The notes under the pieces are model-generated. The model ran no database searches and was not told the DNA's origin. It saw only the letters and a list, made by a program, of their open reading frames with translations. From Sphagnum compactum (Eukaryota; Bryophyta; Sphagnopsida; Sphagnales): 64,000 nt of DNA. Where the stretch lies: NCBI GenBank assembly GCA_965153455.1, contig OZ234495.1, positions 1,984,001 through 2,048,000 of the forward strand, in the 5' to 3' direction. The position numbers and the translations under genes are program-made. Shown here one piece after another: positions 1-11,570 of the stretch (position 1 is its first letter; every line of letters starts with the position of its first letter).

Positions 1-1550
1 TAACTTGCCTTTTCCCTTATGCAATACTCAACAAAATGGACATCAACACACATGGAGTATCAATGTTAGTTTAAGGCACAATTGGGTCACATCAACCTAA
101 TAAAGATCAAATATAGTCTTGGAAATGCTTTTGCAAATCAAAGTTAAGACATATAAAGACTAAGACAAGTAAACATACATGTGAACAAAAATTGTTGTTA
201 GGCTCAAATTTGTGAACACACACACATACACACATCAAATTAGGTCTCCATAGAGCCACTTGGGCATATTTGGTTGGTTGTTAAAAATGACTCTATTTGG
301 TTTATGGTAAGTTGAATGCAAAATTTGAAAAACTTTGGTATTATAAAAGTAGGTAACAAATAGGAATGAAATTGATTAATGAATATTGTGTTCTTTCCTT
401 CTTTAACATTACAAGCTAAATATTTTGATTATGATATTTAAAAGTTCACAAGTACAATTTTTTGCATCATTGATATGAAAGTAGAAGAACTCCAATATTT
501 CATCTACTTTGTAACCTATTTTCTAGGTTGTGATATTTGCTTAAATATCAATAAATCTATTGAAACCAACTTAAACATTTGATTTTAAATATAATTGTAA
601 CAAACTCAAAAAATATGTTCATATTAATCATTGAACTGAATAATATTTTTTCAATCAATAAACCAAGGCCCACTTGCTAATCACTTTCCATTATGTTGCA
701 AAGTAATTGTTTGGTCCACTTTACCATGCTTTCATCAAAATATACGATTCACAAACATTTTGAAGGATATGTTCATGAACATGTGGGCCCTCTTCAAGTG
801 CTTGTGAATTTAGAACATGTGTTGAACACCTAAATAAAAGTGAATTTATTAGATTTCATGCTTTCTTGTTGCAGTTTTGGGAAAAATTTCATTGATTTTT
901 TGGTTTGTTGTGTCTTCACACATTTCTAAAGCTTTTTATTCCAAAAAACATTGTTCATCCACCATTTGTGTGATTCCATTGCAACCAATTATATGTCCAC
1001 CCATCGCAATTTGTGTTAATCATCAAACCATAGTCCTTCTGTAATCTCATTACGCACATGTGAAATCATGATGGCTTACATTCATCTATGACCAAAAATC
1101 CAAATCAAAGTAATCAACCATGTATTAGGGTGCAAAGGATAATAGAAGCCACATTTGCCATTTTGGATGAATGTTTATTCTAAAATATTCTTGGGATATT
1201 CTCATTTTTAGGTTTAGAAAAAACATTAAAAATTTCTCATGACCTAAAAAGATGTTTCATTATATTATTATGTAAAGAAATGTTAAAAAATCTTCCCCAA
1301 AACATGTTATGTTTAAATAATCTCTTAAATAATGTTTTAACACAATAGTTAATGTCCTTAATGAATGCTTTTGATTATTCCCCATTAAATTCAATCCAAA
1401 TCATATGATATGTTCCCATAATATATGGGCAACATATTTGTGTAAAAAAAAAAACCATTTTCAACATTAGATTAAATTTTTACTCAAAAATGTGAAAATC
1501 AAATTGTTTTCACTTGTTTTGGCTCCTTTCAATGTGATTGCAACCATTTG
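1..1550. other. AT-rich intergenic tract, no gene seen
   Basis: No reading frame here resembles a protein I know, and stop codons are dense in all frames. The tract has short A and T runs and a small CA-rich stretch near 215-235. It looks like decayed repeat sequence. Confidence 0.6.
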
Positions 1551-1554
1551 TACA

Positions 1555-1707
1555 AGGTTCAAGAGTCAACTGAACATCTTGGCGGCGAGATTTAAAACTC
1601 GAATTCAACCAGAGTTCACGCCATGTAGGCGTGGGCTTGAAAGTAATGATGGTCACACATAAGCCACCGGGTCGCACGACAGAATAACACCCATAACAAA
1701 GATGCAA
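1555..1707 (-). other. Small GC-richer island with open frame, unrecognised
   Basis: About 150 bases are clearly richer in G+C than the flanks and stay open on the minus strand for 65 codons, with an Arg- and Trp-containing reading. A 5-bp hairpin (ACGCC/GGCGT) lies near 1630-1645. I recognise no family. It may be the remains of an inserted repeat and not a gene. Confidence 0.2.
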
Positions 1708-2700
1708 ACTCCTCCATGTGAAATCTTCATAGTCATGGGAACTTTTTGAAAGTCATGACCAACATTTATCAGTCTTTTTGGCAAGGCGCAAACAATAAAA
1801 AAATAAAATCCAATTATTTTCAAAAACAAAAAAAAATAACTTGCAGAAAAACAAGCAAAAAATAAAGAGCCAAAAATTTGGCTTTTTTGTTGAGGCCGAA
1901 GGTTTCTAAAAAGCTCATATGTATCATGATATCATAAAATTGACAAACCCATTTACTAGCATCCACCACCCCAAAAAAATCATAAAATATGAATGATTTT
2001 TGTTTCTTCAACCCATCATCCTATGTGAAAAATGTGAAAGAAATTATTAGAAGAGCTATAATACCTCTTGCAAGAGCTACATTTCCATCAAGAACATGAG
2101 AATTATGACACGATCAATGTTCCTTTCACTTTTTTGGGCAAAATATATTCAAAGGAACTAAGAAAGGTGCACATTAATCAAAGATTTAATTATGTTTTTC
2201 CATGGAACCATGTTAATCATGGCAAGTTGTTCCTTTTTTACACATCTATGAATGTTAGGAAGTTCAAATTAAAAATTAATGTGACCCAATTTTAATTTTT
2301 TGTTTTAATTAAGAACTTTTGAAAATAAAAATTGTCATGTCAAAAAGAGGTAATTTTTCAAAGGACTTTCAATTTAAAATATTAATTTGATGATAAAAGT
2401 TTAAATAACCTAATAGCCACATTCGGAAAACATCCACACTTTTAAAATGTGGAATTCCAAAACTTCAAATTTTCAAATTTTAAATTTAAAAAAAAAAAAC
2501 CTTTTATGACATATAGATGGGGTATAATGTACATGATGTATTAACAAAGTTGTAATGAAATACAAAAAACAATGAACATTTTTTGGCATGATTTGAAATT
2601 GTTAACTTTTTTCAAGATGAACAATAAAATTTACAAAAAAATTACATTTTTAAAAAAATTAATATTTATTCAACAAATATTAATAAGAAAAATGTGACGT
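1708..2700. other. AT-rich intergenic tract, no gene seen
   Basis: Poly-A and poly-T rich sequence. The open frame at 2068-2295 (75 codons) has low-complexity AT-driven composition and no recognisable motif, so I do not call it. Confidence 0.5.
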
Positions 2701-2819
2701 ATAGGGGAAACTCCAAGTTGGTTGCAAAAAGCTTCATTCAAAAATGCATTTGTATGAAAAAAATATTTTGGGGCAAAAGGGCATGAAATCCTTATATAAA
2801 ATAATGTTGTTGATTTTTT

Positions 2820-2910
2820 TGAATATGTTTTGACCCTTCTTTGATCTCTCATACCACCATTGTGAAAGATTTGAAAAGAAACTCCTACAAGTTGCTAAAG
2901 TTTTTTCTAT
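2820..2910 (-). pseudogene. Ancient relic of an OSB-type PDF-motif exon
   Basis: On the minus strand this segment reads ...CRSFFSNLSQWWYERSKK. It aligns codon for codon with the better preserved exon at 9199-9391 (EFFTDPSQWWDHRSEK). The W-W pair, the R-S pair and the closing lysine are kept, and the following bases (AAG then GTCAAA) sit where the other copy has a good donor (AAG then GTAAGT). Upstream, 3180-3235 matches the possible leader exon near 9490-9520 at the DNA level, including a GTAAGC donor-like site. The motif is the start of the PDF motif of plant organellar single-stranded DNA-binding proteins. The sequence between the two matching blocks is too decayed to read. It is a second, much older copy of the locus 6 kb to the right. 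Confidence 0.55.
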
Positions 2911-3179
2911 GAGCTTTAGAAAACACATAAATTGTTAAAATACAAACAAAATCTCCCCTATCACATCATACAAACATCATTCACATATGCACCTTAGTGA
3001 GACCACTACATTTGAATTGATTCATACTTGAAACATATCATTTTCCATTTCATTTTTAAAGCATTTTGTTTAGGGCTTAAGGTTTAAGGTCTTACTTTAG
3101 TTGCACAATGTTGCAAAGCATTCCAACTCCAAAAGACAATATGCATATTGGAAAGTGATGACACCCCTGAAAAGGGATC

Positions 3180-3330
3180 ATTAAAAAGCTTACAACTACC
3201 ATGGTCTCCAAGTGCCACCTTTTATATATCCCCAACAAGACTTGTGAACAAATGCATTGGATTGCAAAAGTTGTTGGGTAGTATGTTACAAAGGTTGCAT
3301 AGAAACACATTGGCAAGTTCTTGGCTAATC
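3180..3330 (-). pseudogene. Relic of leader exon matching the PPR locus
   Basis: The plus-strand block around 3188-3235 (AAGCTTACAACTACCATGG, then CCAAGTGCCACC) matches 9480-9515 (AAGCTTACAATTGCCATG, then TGAGTGCCACC). On the minus strand both end in a GTAAGCT donor-like site. With the relic at 2820-2910 this keeps the order seen at the PPR locus, so the two loci are probably ancient duplicates. Identity is modest and I cannot give a reliable reading frame. Confidence 0.4.
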
Positions 3331-3419
3331 TCTCTTCCCATCTACTCTGCTTGTGGTTCAAAGAATTGTAAAAATGGACTTGTCCTCATCTCTTCCTCTT
3401 GTTGACATCAAACACAATT

Positions 3420-5000
3420 CTACTGTCAAGAACTTGGTCCTTGCAAAAATAAAATCATCTTCAAACACAACAAATCCATTTTGACAAAATAAATCATGTG
3501 AAATCACACAAAGGACTTTATTTGAAAATTTATCATTTATGAAAAGATCATAGTTGTGATGAAAAATGATAATTAAGCATCAAAACTTAAGAGTTTTCCA
3601 AATATTAGTGGTTTAAAAAAGCAACACAAAAAAGTGCATGCAAAGAAGGGGGAGGCAAATTCAAATCCTAAACTAGCTAAATTTTAAGCCCTTGGGTTTA
3701 ATCCCCACAATGACAATTGCACTTTTGTTGGTTTTGCCCATTGTGAAGAAACTATAAGCATTTGTATAACATTTTGATGAAACAACATTTTGAACCAACA
3801 TGTGAGTGACAATTAGACATAATCTAGTTGTTTTTTTTAGCCTACTTTTTAAAAAAATCAAATTCAATTTTGCATTCAAATTAGCAAACCAAGTTACTTG
3901 GTTTACAATCATCTCATGATTTTGTTGGCCCTGCCTATATGTAGAGGCTACACAACAATATTGGATTTTGGGGTAGAATTTGGCTCAAACTTGAACCAAT
4001 GTGGATGGCAATTTGAGCTCTCATTTTGTGCATCTACAAAAGAGAAATTATAAATCCAACATGTGAATTATTTAATTTGAACATGCCCTATAAGGGCAAA
4101 GCCATTACACAATGAGTTGCTTGTTTATGTGTTTGCCCATGTGATGACATGGCCATTGGAAGTGTGACTAGATAAAGACAAAAAAACAAAATTCAAGTTT
4201 GAACTTTGAACTTGCCATCAAGGGTAGAGTCATATGAACAAATTGTTTGAACTTGCCATTAAGAGCAAAGCCATTAGACCATGAAATAATGGCATGTTTG
4301 TGTTATGTGTGTTACACCCGATGGTCAACCAATGTTAATTGGTCATGACACTAATTTCAACCTAATGTGTTTTTCCTACCATGGTCTATTCATGGGTTGA
4401 AACTTGGAAACAATGTGCAATTTTTGTCATGTAACTTGTTTTAGGATTGTGACCAAAACATTTGTGGGCTAACACATTCCTCAGGCAATCCTTCAATAAC
4501 ACTTTGAAAAGCATCAATTAAAATGTGCTTGGCATAACAACCCTAAGCCAAACATTCCTCCATTTCACATAGGTAACTTTAAGCTTCAAGAATATTGCGT
4601 CCAACCTTCATTGATTGATTTTTGCACTGATGGTCTTTCACTCCCTCACTACCACAATCATGTATTACAAACTTCATATGAACATTCACGTTTCATTTCT
4701 GAAAATATCATGTACTACATACTCCCCAATATTGGTGAAAAGATTCCACCCAAGTTTGGTTGTTGTAGGAATTGGTATTAGCAGGTGACTGGAAGGGAGG
4801 CAATTTTTTCCGATGTCCACAAACATGATCATGAGACAAAATCAATCCACTTCATAAAAGTAGAGTAACACTAAAAAATGTAAAATCACACACAAGATTG
4901 TCCTATCACCGAAAAGAAAGGGTGCAAAAACAAACAACACCCTGACCTACTGTATGGATCTAAGCAACGTTATGATTTCTGAGTTTTTGGAACAAAACAC
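3420..5000. other. Intergenic tract with a degenerate short tandem repeat
   Basis: No gene is seen. Three related segments beginning GAACWTGCC and carrying GCAAAGCCATTA-like cores occur near 4078, 4208 and 4250. They look like a degenerate tandem repeat. Confidence 0.4.
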
Positions 5001-5119
5001 AACCACTGATCCTTTCCCTAATACTTCGTCTCTGGGTATTCCTGTATGCGTCCTCTGATCAATAATCTGACACAGCTTCTATGCATACAAATCGGCTGAA
5101 CAAAATTGCAGAAACCAAC

Positions 5120-5720
5120 GCTCACATCTCGCATTCACAAAAATTGCCAGAAAGCACAAACTTCCTGACTCCAGAATACTCATCAAAGTTCAGACTCCTA
5201 TTAAGGTCTAGCCCTTCATATGTGCATCATCATCAGCTTGGCCAAGTTGCTGGCGCAGCGGAGAGGTCTAACAACCAGCCAAGTCCTCTAAAAACAGAAC
5301 TCTACACTCTGCATTCACAGAGATAACCAGAGAGTAACAGCTTTCTTACTCCAACATATTCCTCCCAGATCAAACCATTCCTCAGCCCACCAAATCTCCT
5401 CCAAGACAGACCTCTCAATCTATCTATCCATGCACCTCTATGTTCCTCTGCCCCCTTCAGCTCCAGTCTTTTCTTGTCTATCTTCCCTCCTCCAGACCCA
5501 CTCTCTCCGTTTTTCCTTTCAGCTTCCATCACAAGCTTCCCTACGCCGTCATTCCCTCCACTTCGGCTCATCAATGCAGCTCCAGTCCTCACCATCATTC
5601 GCGCCGCCTTCCTCCTGTACCCCAATTCCACACACCCAGAGAGAGACCTCCCCATGCATTCCATGCACACCGTCACTAACCCCCACCCCCCAAATTGATA
5701 AACCCCGCTGCCTTCATTAA
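5120..5720 (-). other. Coding-like, internally duplicated sequence, unrecognised
   Basis: The minus strand is purine-rich and open for 124 codons (5302-5676). Its reading ends EEYVGVRKLLLSGYLCECRV and then a stop. About 179 bp further along the minus strand a second segment reads DEYSGVRKFVLSGNFCECEM, again followed by a stop. The two share DEY.GVRK..LSG..CEC, so a tail-encoding segment has been duplicated in tandem. I do not recognise the protein. The upstream part (5450-5676) is rich in Arg, Gly and Glu and could be translated low-complexity DNA. No intron signals were identified with confidence. Confidence 0.3.
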
Positions 5721-6038
5721 AAAGGTCGACGGCAAGCTTAACTCTTAAACCCTTAAAATGAATTGGGCATTCACACTACAGAGGCCATCAAAGACCAACT
5801 GTTTGGTTACTTCCTTTCCGGTCACAGTCCTACTTTCTTGATGATAAGGCCTGCTATTGTGAATCATCTTCAACTTTACAAAGGATTTCCAAGTGCTCAA
5901 CAATTGTCATGTGCTTGACTTCAATTTACCAAATTACCAATTGGTATTGGCCTCAAACATATGATCACTATCCATAAAAGAATTGTGTTTCCCCCATTAG
6001 GAAACAAATACTACCTTGGAAGCTAACACTAACATTTA

Positions 6039-6135
6039 AAAAGTTCAATTTACATTATAATTATTGCCAATGATAAGGTGGATAAAAGTTCAATCTCACA
6101 GTATAGTTATTGGCAATGATAAGGTAGATAAATGA
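6039..6135. repeat. Two-copy tandem duplication, about 48 bp
   Basis: AAAAGTTCAAT...ATTGCCAATGATAAGGTGGATAAA is followed by a second copy with ATTGGCAATGATAAGGTAGATAAA. The copies differ at a few positions. The surrounding 5760-6660 holds no gene I can support and is the 3' flank of the PPR pseudogene. Confidence 0.7.
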
Positions 6136-6661
6136 GCCTAGGTTGATGCCTAATTCCTGACTATAGTTCAACAACCCAATACACCTATTGTATATTTACT
6201 AACTTTTCACTTGATGCATTGAACCTAGATATGTTGTAAACAAAAGGAGAAATTTGCAAACTTAAGAAATATTCAACAAAGAAAACATCAGATAGCATAC
6301 AAACATCACCTAAAAGCATCATCACGACTTAGTGGATAGAATGATCAGTTCAAGAGCCTGAGGGCCAAGACTAATACCTCAAACCTCTGTTGGTCCACAC
6401 ATTAAAACTCATCTTCAATTTCAATAGTCTTGACATCCACTCAGTTTCCAAAATAACTCAATACATACATAAGATGAAAGAGGCACCAGACCTAAGTGCT
6501 ACACATGGAAGAGACATGAAACTGAAACTCCAGGGAGTGAGCTCCATGCCCACCTTTTCAGTGGTACCAGATCTGATAATACTGTTGAACTTTGACCACT
6601 AGACATGCTACTATAAACAAAATTAACTTGATAGAGTGATTGACAAGATATTTTACTGGCA

Positions 6662-9391
6662 TCACCAGTAGTCCATGCAAGAACAAACACTATATCTTCA
6701 AAGTGATGAAGCGATTGGCATCCCTCACCACGATTGCCTCTCCCAACTATTTTTGAGATGAAATTTGTGGAAGTGTGGCAAGCTTCACAAACCCGCAGAT
6801 TTTTTCTGATTCAGAGAGGAGTACTGGGAGCTGTGTTGATGAGCCCAAATGTAATAAATAGTTTCTCGCTATGGTGATACAGATGAAACACTTGTTCTTC
6901 TTCTTCCACATCATGCAGAACAAATTTCGTATAAGGCATGTACCCCACATCATGCATGAGTCCTGACAACCTCTGTGGTTATGCATGAGTTTCAATGATC
7001 TGGGGGTGGTCTTGATCCTCTACTACAAACATATGCACCTCATATTCACTTCAATCCAAGTGTGACCTGGCTGTTTCTTTACACATTTTTCCTTTCTCTG
7101 CCGCTCAACATGATCACAGAGATGCCTGCTGCCAGCAGCAGCATAGATGTTTGAGAGTAGCACATAAGCAACAGCATTTTCAGGCTCCAGTTCAAGAATT
7201 TGTTTGGCACTGCGTTCTGCCATCTCCACATTACCATGAATTCTGCAAGCTCCGAGCAAAGCCATCCATGCAGCCACATGTGGTTTACAGGGCATTGCCA
7301 TGACCATATTCTCTGCCTCCTGTAGATGGCCAGCAGGGCCAAGAAGGTTGACCATACATGTGTAATGTTGCAATTTAGCAGGAATCATATAGTCTGTGAC
7401 CATTGAAGCATAACAGTGCATGGCTACAAGCTGACAGAAGACAAATAAAAGTGATATCATCTGGTTGTACACCTTCTTCACACATCTGTTCAAAATGTTT
7501 AAGAGCTTCATTACCATGCCCATTCATGGCACATCCTCCAAGTATGGCATTCCAAGTAACCACATTTTGAGATGGCATCTTGTTGAACACTCCCCGAGCA
7601 TCCTCCATGCTCCCACACTTTGCATACATGTCCACCAAGCTACTCCCCACAAACACATCAGATTCCAAACCACTTCGAATGATCTGTTGATGAATACACC
7701 TGCCCTCTTCGAGTGCAACCACACTGGCACATGCATTCAGCACCCCCACAAAAGTAAGAGAGTCTGGCTGCACACCTTCCTGTTGCATTTGTCGAAATAG
7801 TTCCAGTGCCTTCTGCCCTTGCCCACATTGCACATGTCCCAATATCATGACAGTCCAAGTGACCGTATCTCGAGATGGCATCTTGTTGAACACTGTCCAA
7901 CCATCCTCCATGCTCCCACACTTTGCATACATGTCCACCAAGCTACTCCCCACAAACACATCAGATTCCAAACCACTTTGAATGATTTGCTGATGAACAC
8001 ACCTGCCCTCTTCAATCGAAACCAGGTTGGCACATGCTTTCAGCACCCCCACAAAACTAAGAGAGTCTGGTTGCACACCCTCCTGTTGCATTTGTTGAAA
8101 TAGTTCCAGTGCCTTCTGGCCTTGGCCACATTTCACATGTCCCAATACCATGACATTCCAAGTGACCACATTTCGAGATGGCATCTTGTTGAACACTCTC
8201 CAAGCATCCTCAATGCTCCCACATTTTGCATACATGTCAACCAAGCTATTTGCCACAAAGACATCAGAATCACATTCATATTCAATGATCTGCTGATGAA
8301 CATACCTGCCTTCTTCAAGCCCAACCATGCTGGCACATGCATTCAGCACCCCCACAAAAGTAACAGAGTTTGGTCGCACACTCTCCTGTTGCATGTGTTG
8401 AAATAATTCCAATGCCTTTTGCCCTTGCCCTTGCCCACATTGCACATGTCCCAATATCATTGATGTCCAAGTAACCACATTTCGAGATGTAATCTAGTTG
8501 AAAACTCTCCAAGCATCCTCAATATTCCCACATTTTGCATACATGTCCACCAAGCTACTTCCCACAAAGACATCAGACTCAGAACCAGTTTGAATGAGTT
8601 GTTTATGAACAAGCCTGCCATCTTCAAGTGTTCCCAAACCAGCACATACCTTAATCACCTGAACAAAAGTGAATTTGTTAGGACTCACTCCTACTCCTTG
8701 CATTTGTTGGAAAAGCTGCATTGCCTTCTCCAGTTGCCCATCCTTCACATATTTTGTAAGCTTCTGATTCCAGGCAAAAATGTTCAATTGCAATGTGCCT
8801 GGTGCCATTGCAGCTATCTCTGCTGCCACCCATGGCAGGTTTCATCGGTCCTCAAGCCAGAGTCCTTCCTGTGTCTTCTTGTGTTTGAAATCTGGATACC
8901 TTTCATTTGTCTACAACCAGAAATCCAGATCAAGCAGATCAGCCATGTATTCTCCACATCCCGGACATAATTGGCATCATAAGAACAGAGAAATCTGCAT
9001 TGACCTTCTGCATCAGCATATGGCAATTACCTACCTTCTCCAGCCTACTACTACTATCCCACCAGTGCAAAGGACTTCAAATGAATTTCTGCCAAGGTTA
9101 GACCAGGATAGCAACCAAGAGAGAGCAACAAGATTGACAACAACAAGATCTATGGTGCCATCAACATGTGAACTCTGACAGGTTTGATGTTCACTTACCT
9201 TCTCTGATCTATGATCCCACCATTGTGAAGGATCCGTAAAGAATTCCTGCCACAGTTTGTCTCTCCGACCTCCAGGGACTGCAAAAGAGCTTCCTTTCAA
9301 ATCATGTACTTTGATCTCAAAGCAGCCATGATGAGGTATGGCATCTTGCAAAGATTGTGTCCAACCTCTCAATGCGACTGGGAAGGTATCA
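6662..9391 (-). pseudogene. PDF-motif + PLS-class PPR-DYW pseudogene
   Basis: Intact relatives of the PLS/DYW class bind organellar RNA, and the DYW domain edits C to U. Exon 1 (9199-9391) encodes ...GSSFAVPGGRRDKLW, then EFFTDPSQWWDHRSEK, ending at a GTAAGT donor. A 288-base intron (8911-9198) ends TTGTAG. Exon 2 starts in phase with TNERYPDFKHKKTQEGLWL, completing an OSB-like PDF motif, then holds four PLS triplets, an E region and a DYW domain. That domain keeps HSEK and CEACH and ends in a hidden D-Y-W-stop at 6662. Breaks: TGA 8842-8844, TAG 8494-8496, a frameshift near 7430, another near 7045, TAA 6979-6981, TGA 6811-6813, and small indels at 6670-6715. No start codon was settled; a leader exon may lie at 9480-9640. 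It cannot give a full protein. Confidence 0.88.
7480..8760 (-). repeat. Tandem PPR triplet units, 303-bp period
   Basis: Inside the PPR pseudogene the 101-residue PLS triplet recurs with little divergence. The motif TGCATACATGTC falls at 7621, 7924, 8227 and 8536 on the plus strand, giving spacings of 303, 303 and 309. The 309 spacing comes from an extra Gly-Gln pair (GQGQGQ) in one unit. Each unit encodes a WNxxI/V block, KALELFQQMQQEGVQPDS, ACA..V.LEEGR, and DVFVGSSLVDMYAKCGS. The near-identity suggests recent unit duplication or gene conversion before the locus decayed. Confidence 0.9.
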
Positions 9392-9479
9392 CTAAAATAA
9401 AATAAAATCAAGACCTTTCACGAAACAAAACACACATATTATGAGAAGACGGCAGTACACACAGGGGAACAACACAAGA

Positions 9480-9640
9480 AAGCTTACAATTGCCATGATC
9501 TCTGAGTGCCACCTCTGTTTCTATTTGGTGCGGTCTGGAAAGAAGTGTGGTGTACTCTGAAAGTTGGTGATGGGTAAAGTGGAATTGCAGCTGCACACAC
9601 ACACGCGTAGCAACAAGCTCCTCCTCATCCACCTCTCCAT
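9480..9640 (-). other. Possible leader exon of the PPR locus
   Basis: The minus strand is open from about 9632 and ends at a GTAAGCT donor-like site after CATGGCAATT. The acceptor of the PDF exon at 9391 has phase 2, and one frame of this segment supplies phase 2. However, a (GT)5 run at 9595-9606 changes frame in the reading that best joins. The start codon and frame are therefore unsettled. The matching block at 3180-3235 supports a once-real exon. Confidence 0.35.
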
Positions 9641-9644
9641 GTGG

Positions 9645-11255
9645 TGGTGGAGCTGCTGCTTTTGTGGTCTAGAAAAGAATTAGATCTTGCATATGGCAAT
9701 TGCAATTGTTGCACTGATGATGAAGAAGAAATTGTTGCTTTAGAAAACCCTTGGCAATTGCTCTCACTCTTCAGAATCCAAGAGCATCCCAACTAGACCC
9801 AAAACTAATTCCCTCTCAAACTTCCAACCGAAATGCAATCTCTCTCCCACCACCGGCAGCAGCAGCACATTTCTTGGTGGGACAATTCCAGATTGAATGT
9901 CATAAGTACACTTGCAATGGCCCAAAAACTCTCGAAAACCCCAGCACTCTAAAAGGATGGCTCACAGAAACCCTGATGAGCCACTAGGGGCCCAGGGGCC
10001 CCCAGTTGGTGTGAGGAGGAGGCAAGGGACAGTATCAAATTATACTTCAAGAACAATAAAAGAATCACTGATAACTGTTGTAAAAAAATATCACACTGAA
10101 GTGAAACATCATCTACAATGAACACGCTGGCATTGCAAATTATAGTAATTAATGCATGTCAGGTTCTCCATGTGCATCAAAAGATTGAAAAAGACCAACT
10201 TGCAGAGAGCATTGTTACATTATTACCTCTTGATGATCTTGTATGGTTTCATGCATAGACGCACAAGTGGGAAAATCACAGAATCTATCAAATGGAAGAT
10301 GTAATATTCTGACTTTGGTTCCCTGCCTACATTTGAGACAATTAAACAGGTTATGGTACAACTTTTCTTGTTTGCAACATCCAGGTATACAATTTCTTCT
10401 TCCTCTCTGAAGAGACCAAAAAATCCTTGAAAAGTTGTAGAGTTCTTTTGAGCCAGAGACAAACTTGACCTGGAAATAGCTTCTGAGTGACAATTATGAG
10501 AGTAATACAATATCTCCCTTCCCCACCTCCTCATCCACCCTGTTTGATCTACAGAAGCCAATGCGAGTGGACTTCAGACTTCAATCTCTATCAGAACAAT
10601 CTTCAAAACTTTGGAGCATCCCTCTTCAGCAATTTGAAATCAGCCCCTGGTACTGTCATCAACATCAAACATGTCTTCTGGACTGCCCTATCTTCGGGAT
10701 TGTTCATGCTGCCCTCCCCTTTCCTCTAGCTACTTGTAATGTATGTTTGTATCAATCCAGGAATGGGAAGACGTGCATTAAACAGACTGCTACTATACGT
10801 GACTTGAAACCATTAGCAACAATAAGGTCTTTCCATGGAGGCTTCGTAATGAAATACATTACCAAGTGACTGTGATGCTCAAGTTAAATTTGCACAACAG
10901 CATCTCCAAAGGTTGCAGTGTACAACGGAACTGTAATGTTCCGTTTGTGGGTTTTCATCCACGTATCACTGTAATCAAACAAGAATGTTTGGTTTTCGCA
11001 TTTCAGACCTCTGACCAATGCCACAATTCATGCCTTCCAATTCAGCAATGACTACTCAGGACCACCTAACCTATCACGACTGCAGAAATAACAGATGAAC
11101 TACTCTTCATGTGCATGGAAACCATCATCGCAGATTTTTCCGAAACCCAAAAAGCACTCCGAAACATTACCGAGAATGAAATGCACGACCCGAAAGTTTT
11201 TTCGAAACAGCCAAGAAAACAAAATTGTGTGGAAGACGACAGAAGTGTTAGTTGA
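9645..11255. other. Moderate-GC tract, transcript-like, no gene recognised
   Basis: Composition resembles gene flank more than the AT desert, and there are open frames of 80-112 codons on both strands (for example 10223-10561 minus and 10561-10869 plus). None shows a motif I know, and they overlap each other, which argues that most are chance. It may include the 5' leader of the PPR locus. Confidence 0.35.
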
Positions 11256-11260
11256 GGCCC

Positions 11261-11570
11261 CAGGGAACCAGCACCTGCCAGTGCACTATCAAGGATGGAT
11301 GATATGTGATCACGAAAAAGTTTTCTGTTGGGTTCCAGTTCCCTAGCTAACCATGGTGGTTAGCTCAGTTGCTTTATTTATTACCTACCAACTAGGTAGG
11401 TAGTAAAACCAGCCACTACCTACTATGTATAAACTGTCTACTTACCTAAGTAATCCCCTAGTTTTTTACTTACCTGTCTATATGTTAGACCTACTTCTTA
11501 TTGAAGGGGTTACCAAGATGAAACCAGGTAGTAACTCAGCTAAGGATCGGCCAGAGTGAACCAGCCCCCG
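11261..11570. repeat. Dispersed CTACC-rich repeat, copy 1
   Basis: Shares with 18895-19110 the run TTTTCTGTTGGGTTCCAG, then CCCTAGCTAACCATGG, then TGGTTAGCTCAGTTGCT, followed by clusters of CTACC/GGTAG. GCTAACCA and TGGTTAGC form 8-bp inverted arms around a 3-base loop. The TACCTACC and GGTAGGTAGTAA blocks near 11385-11405 can also pair. A third, more diverged copy is at 50335-50660. No protein-coding capacity or terminal inverted repeats were seen. Confidence 0.8.

Noticed and set aside
7465-8406. Plus-strand open frames across the PPR array
   Set aside because: They are antisense shadows of the repeated PPR codons and recur at the same 303-bp period.
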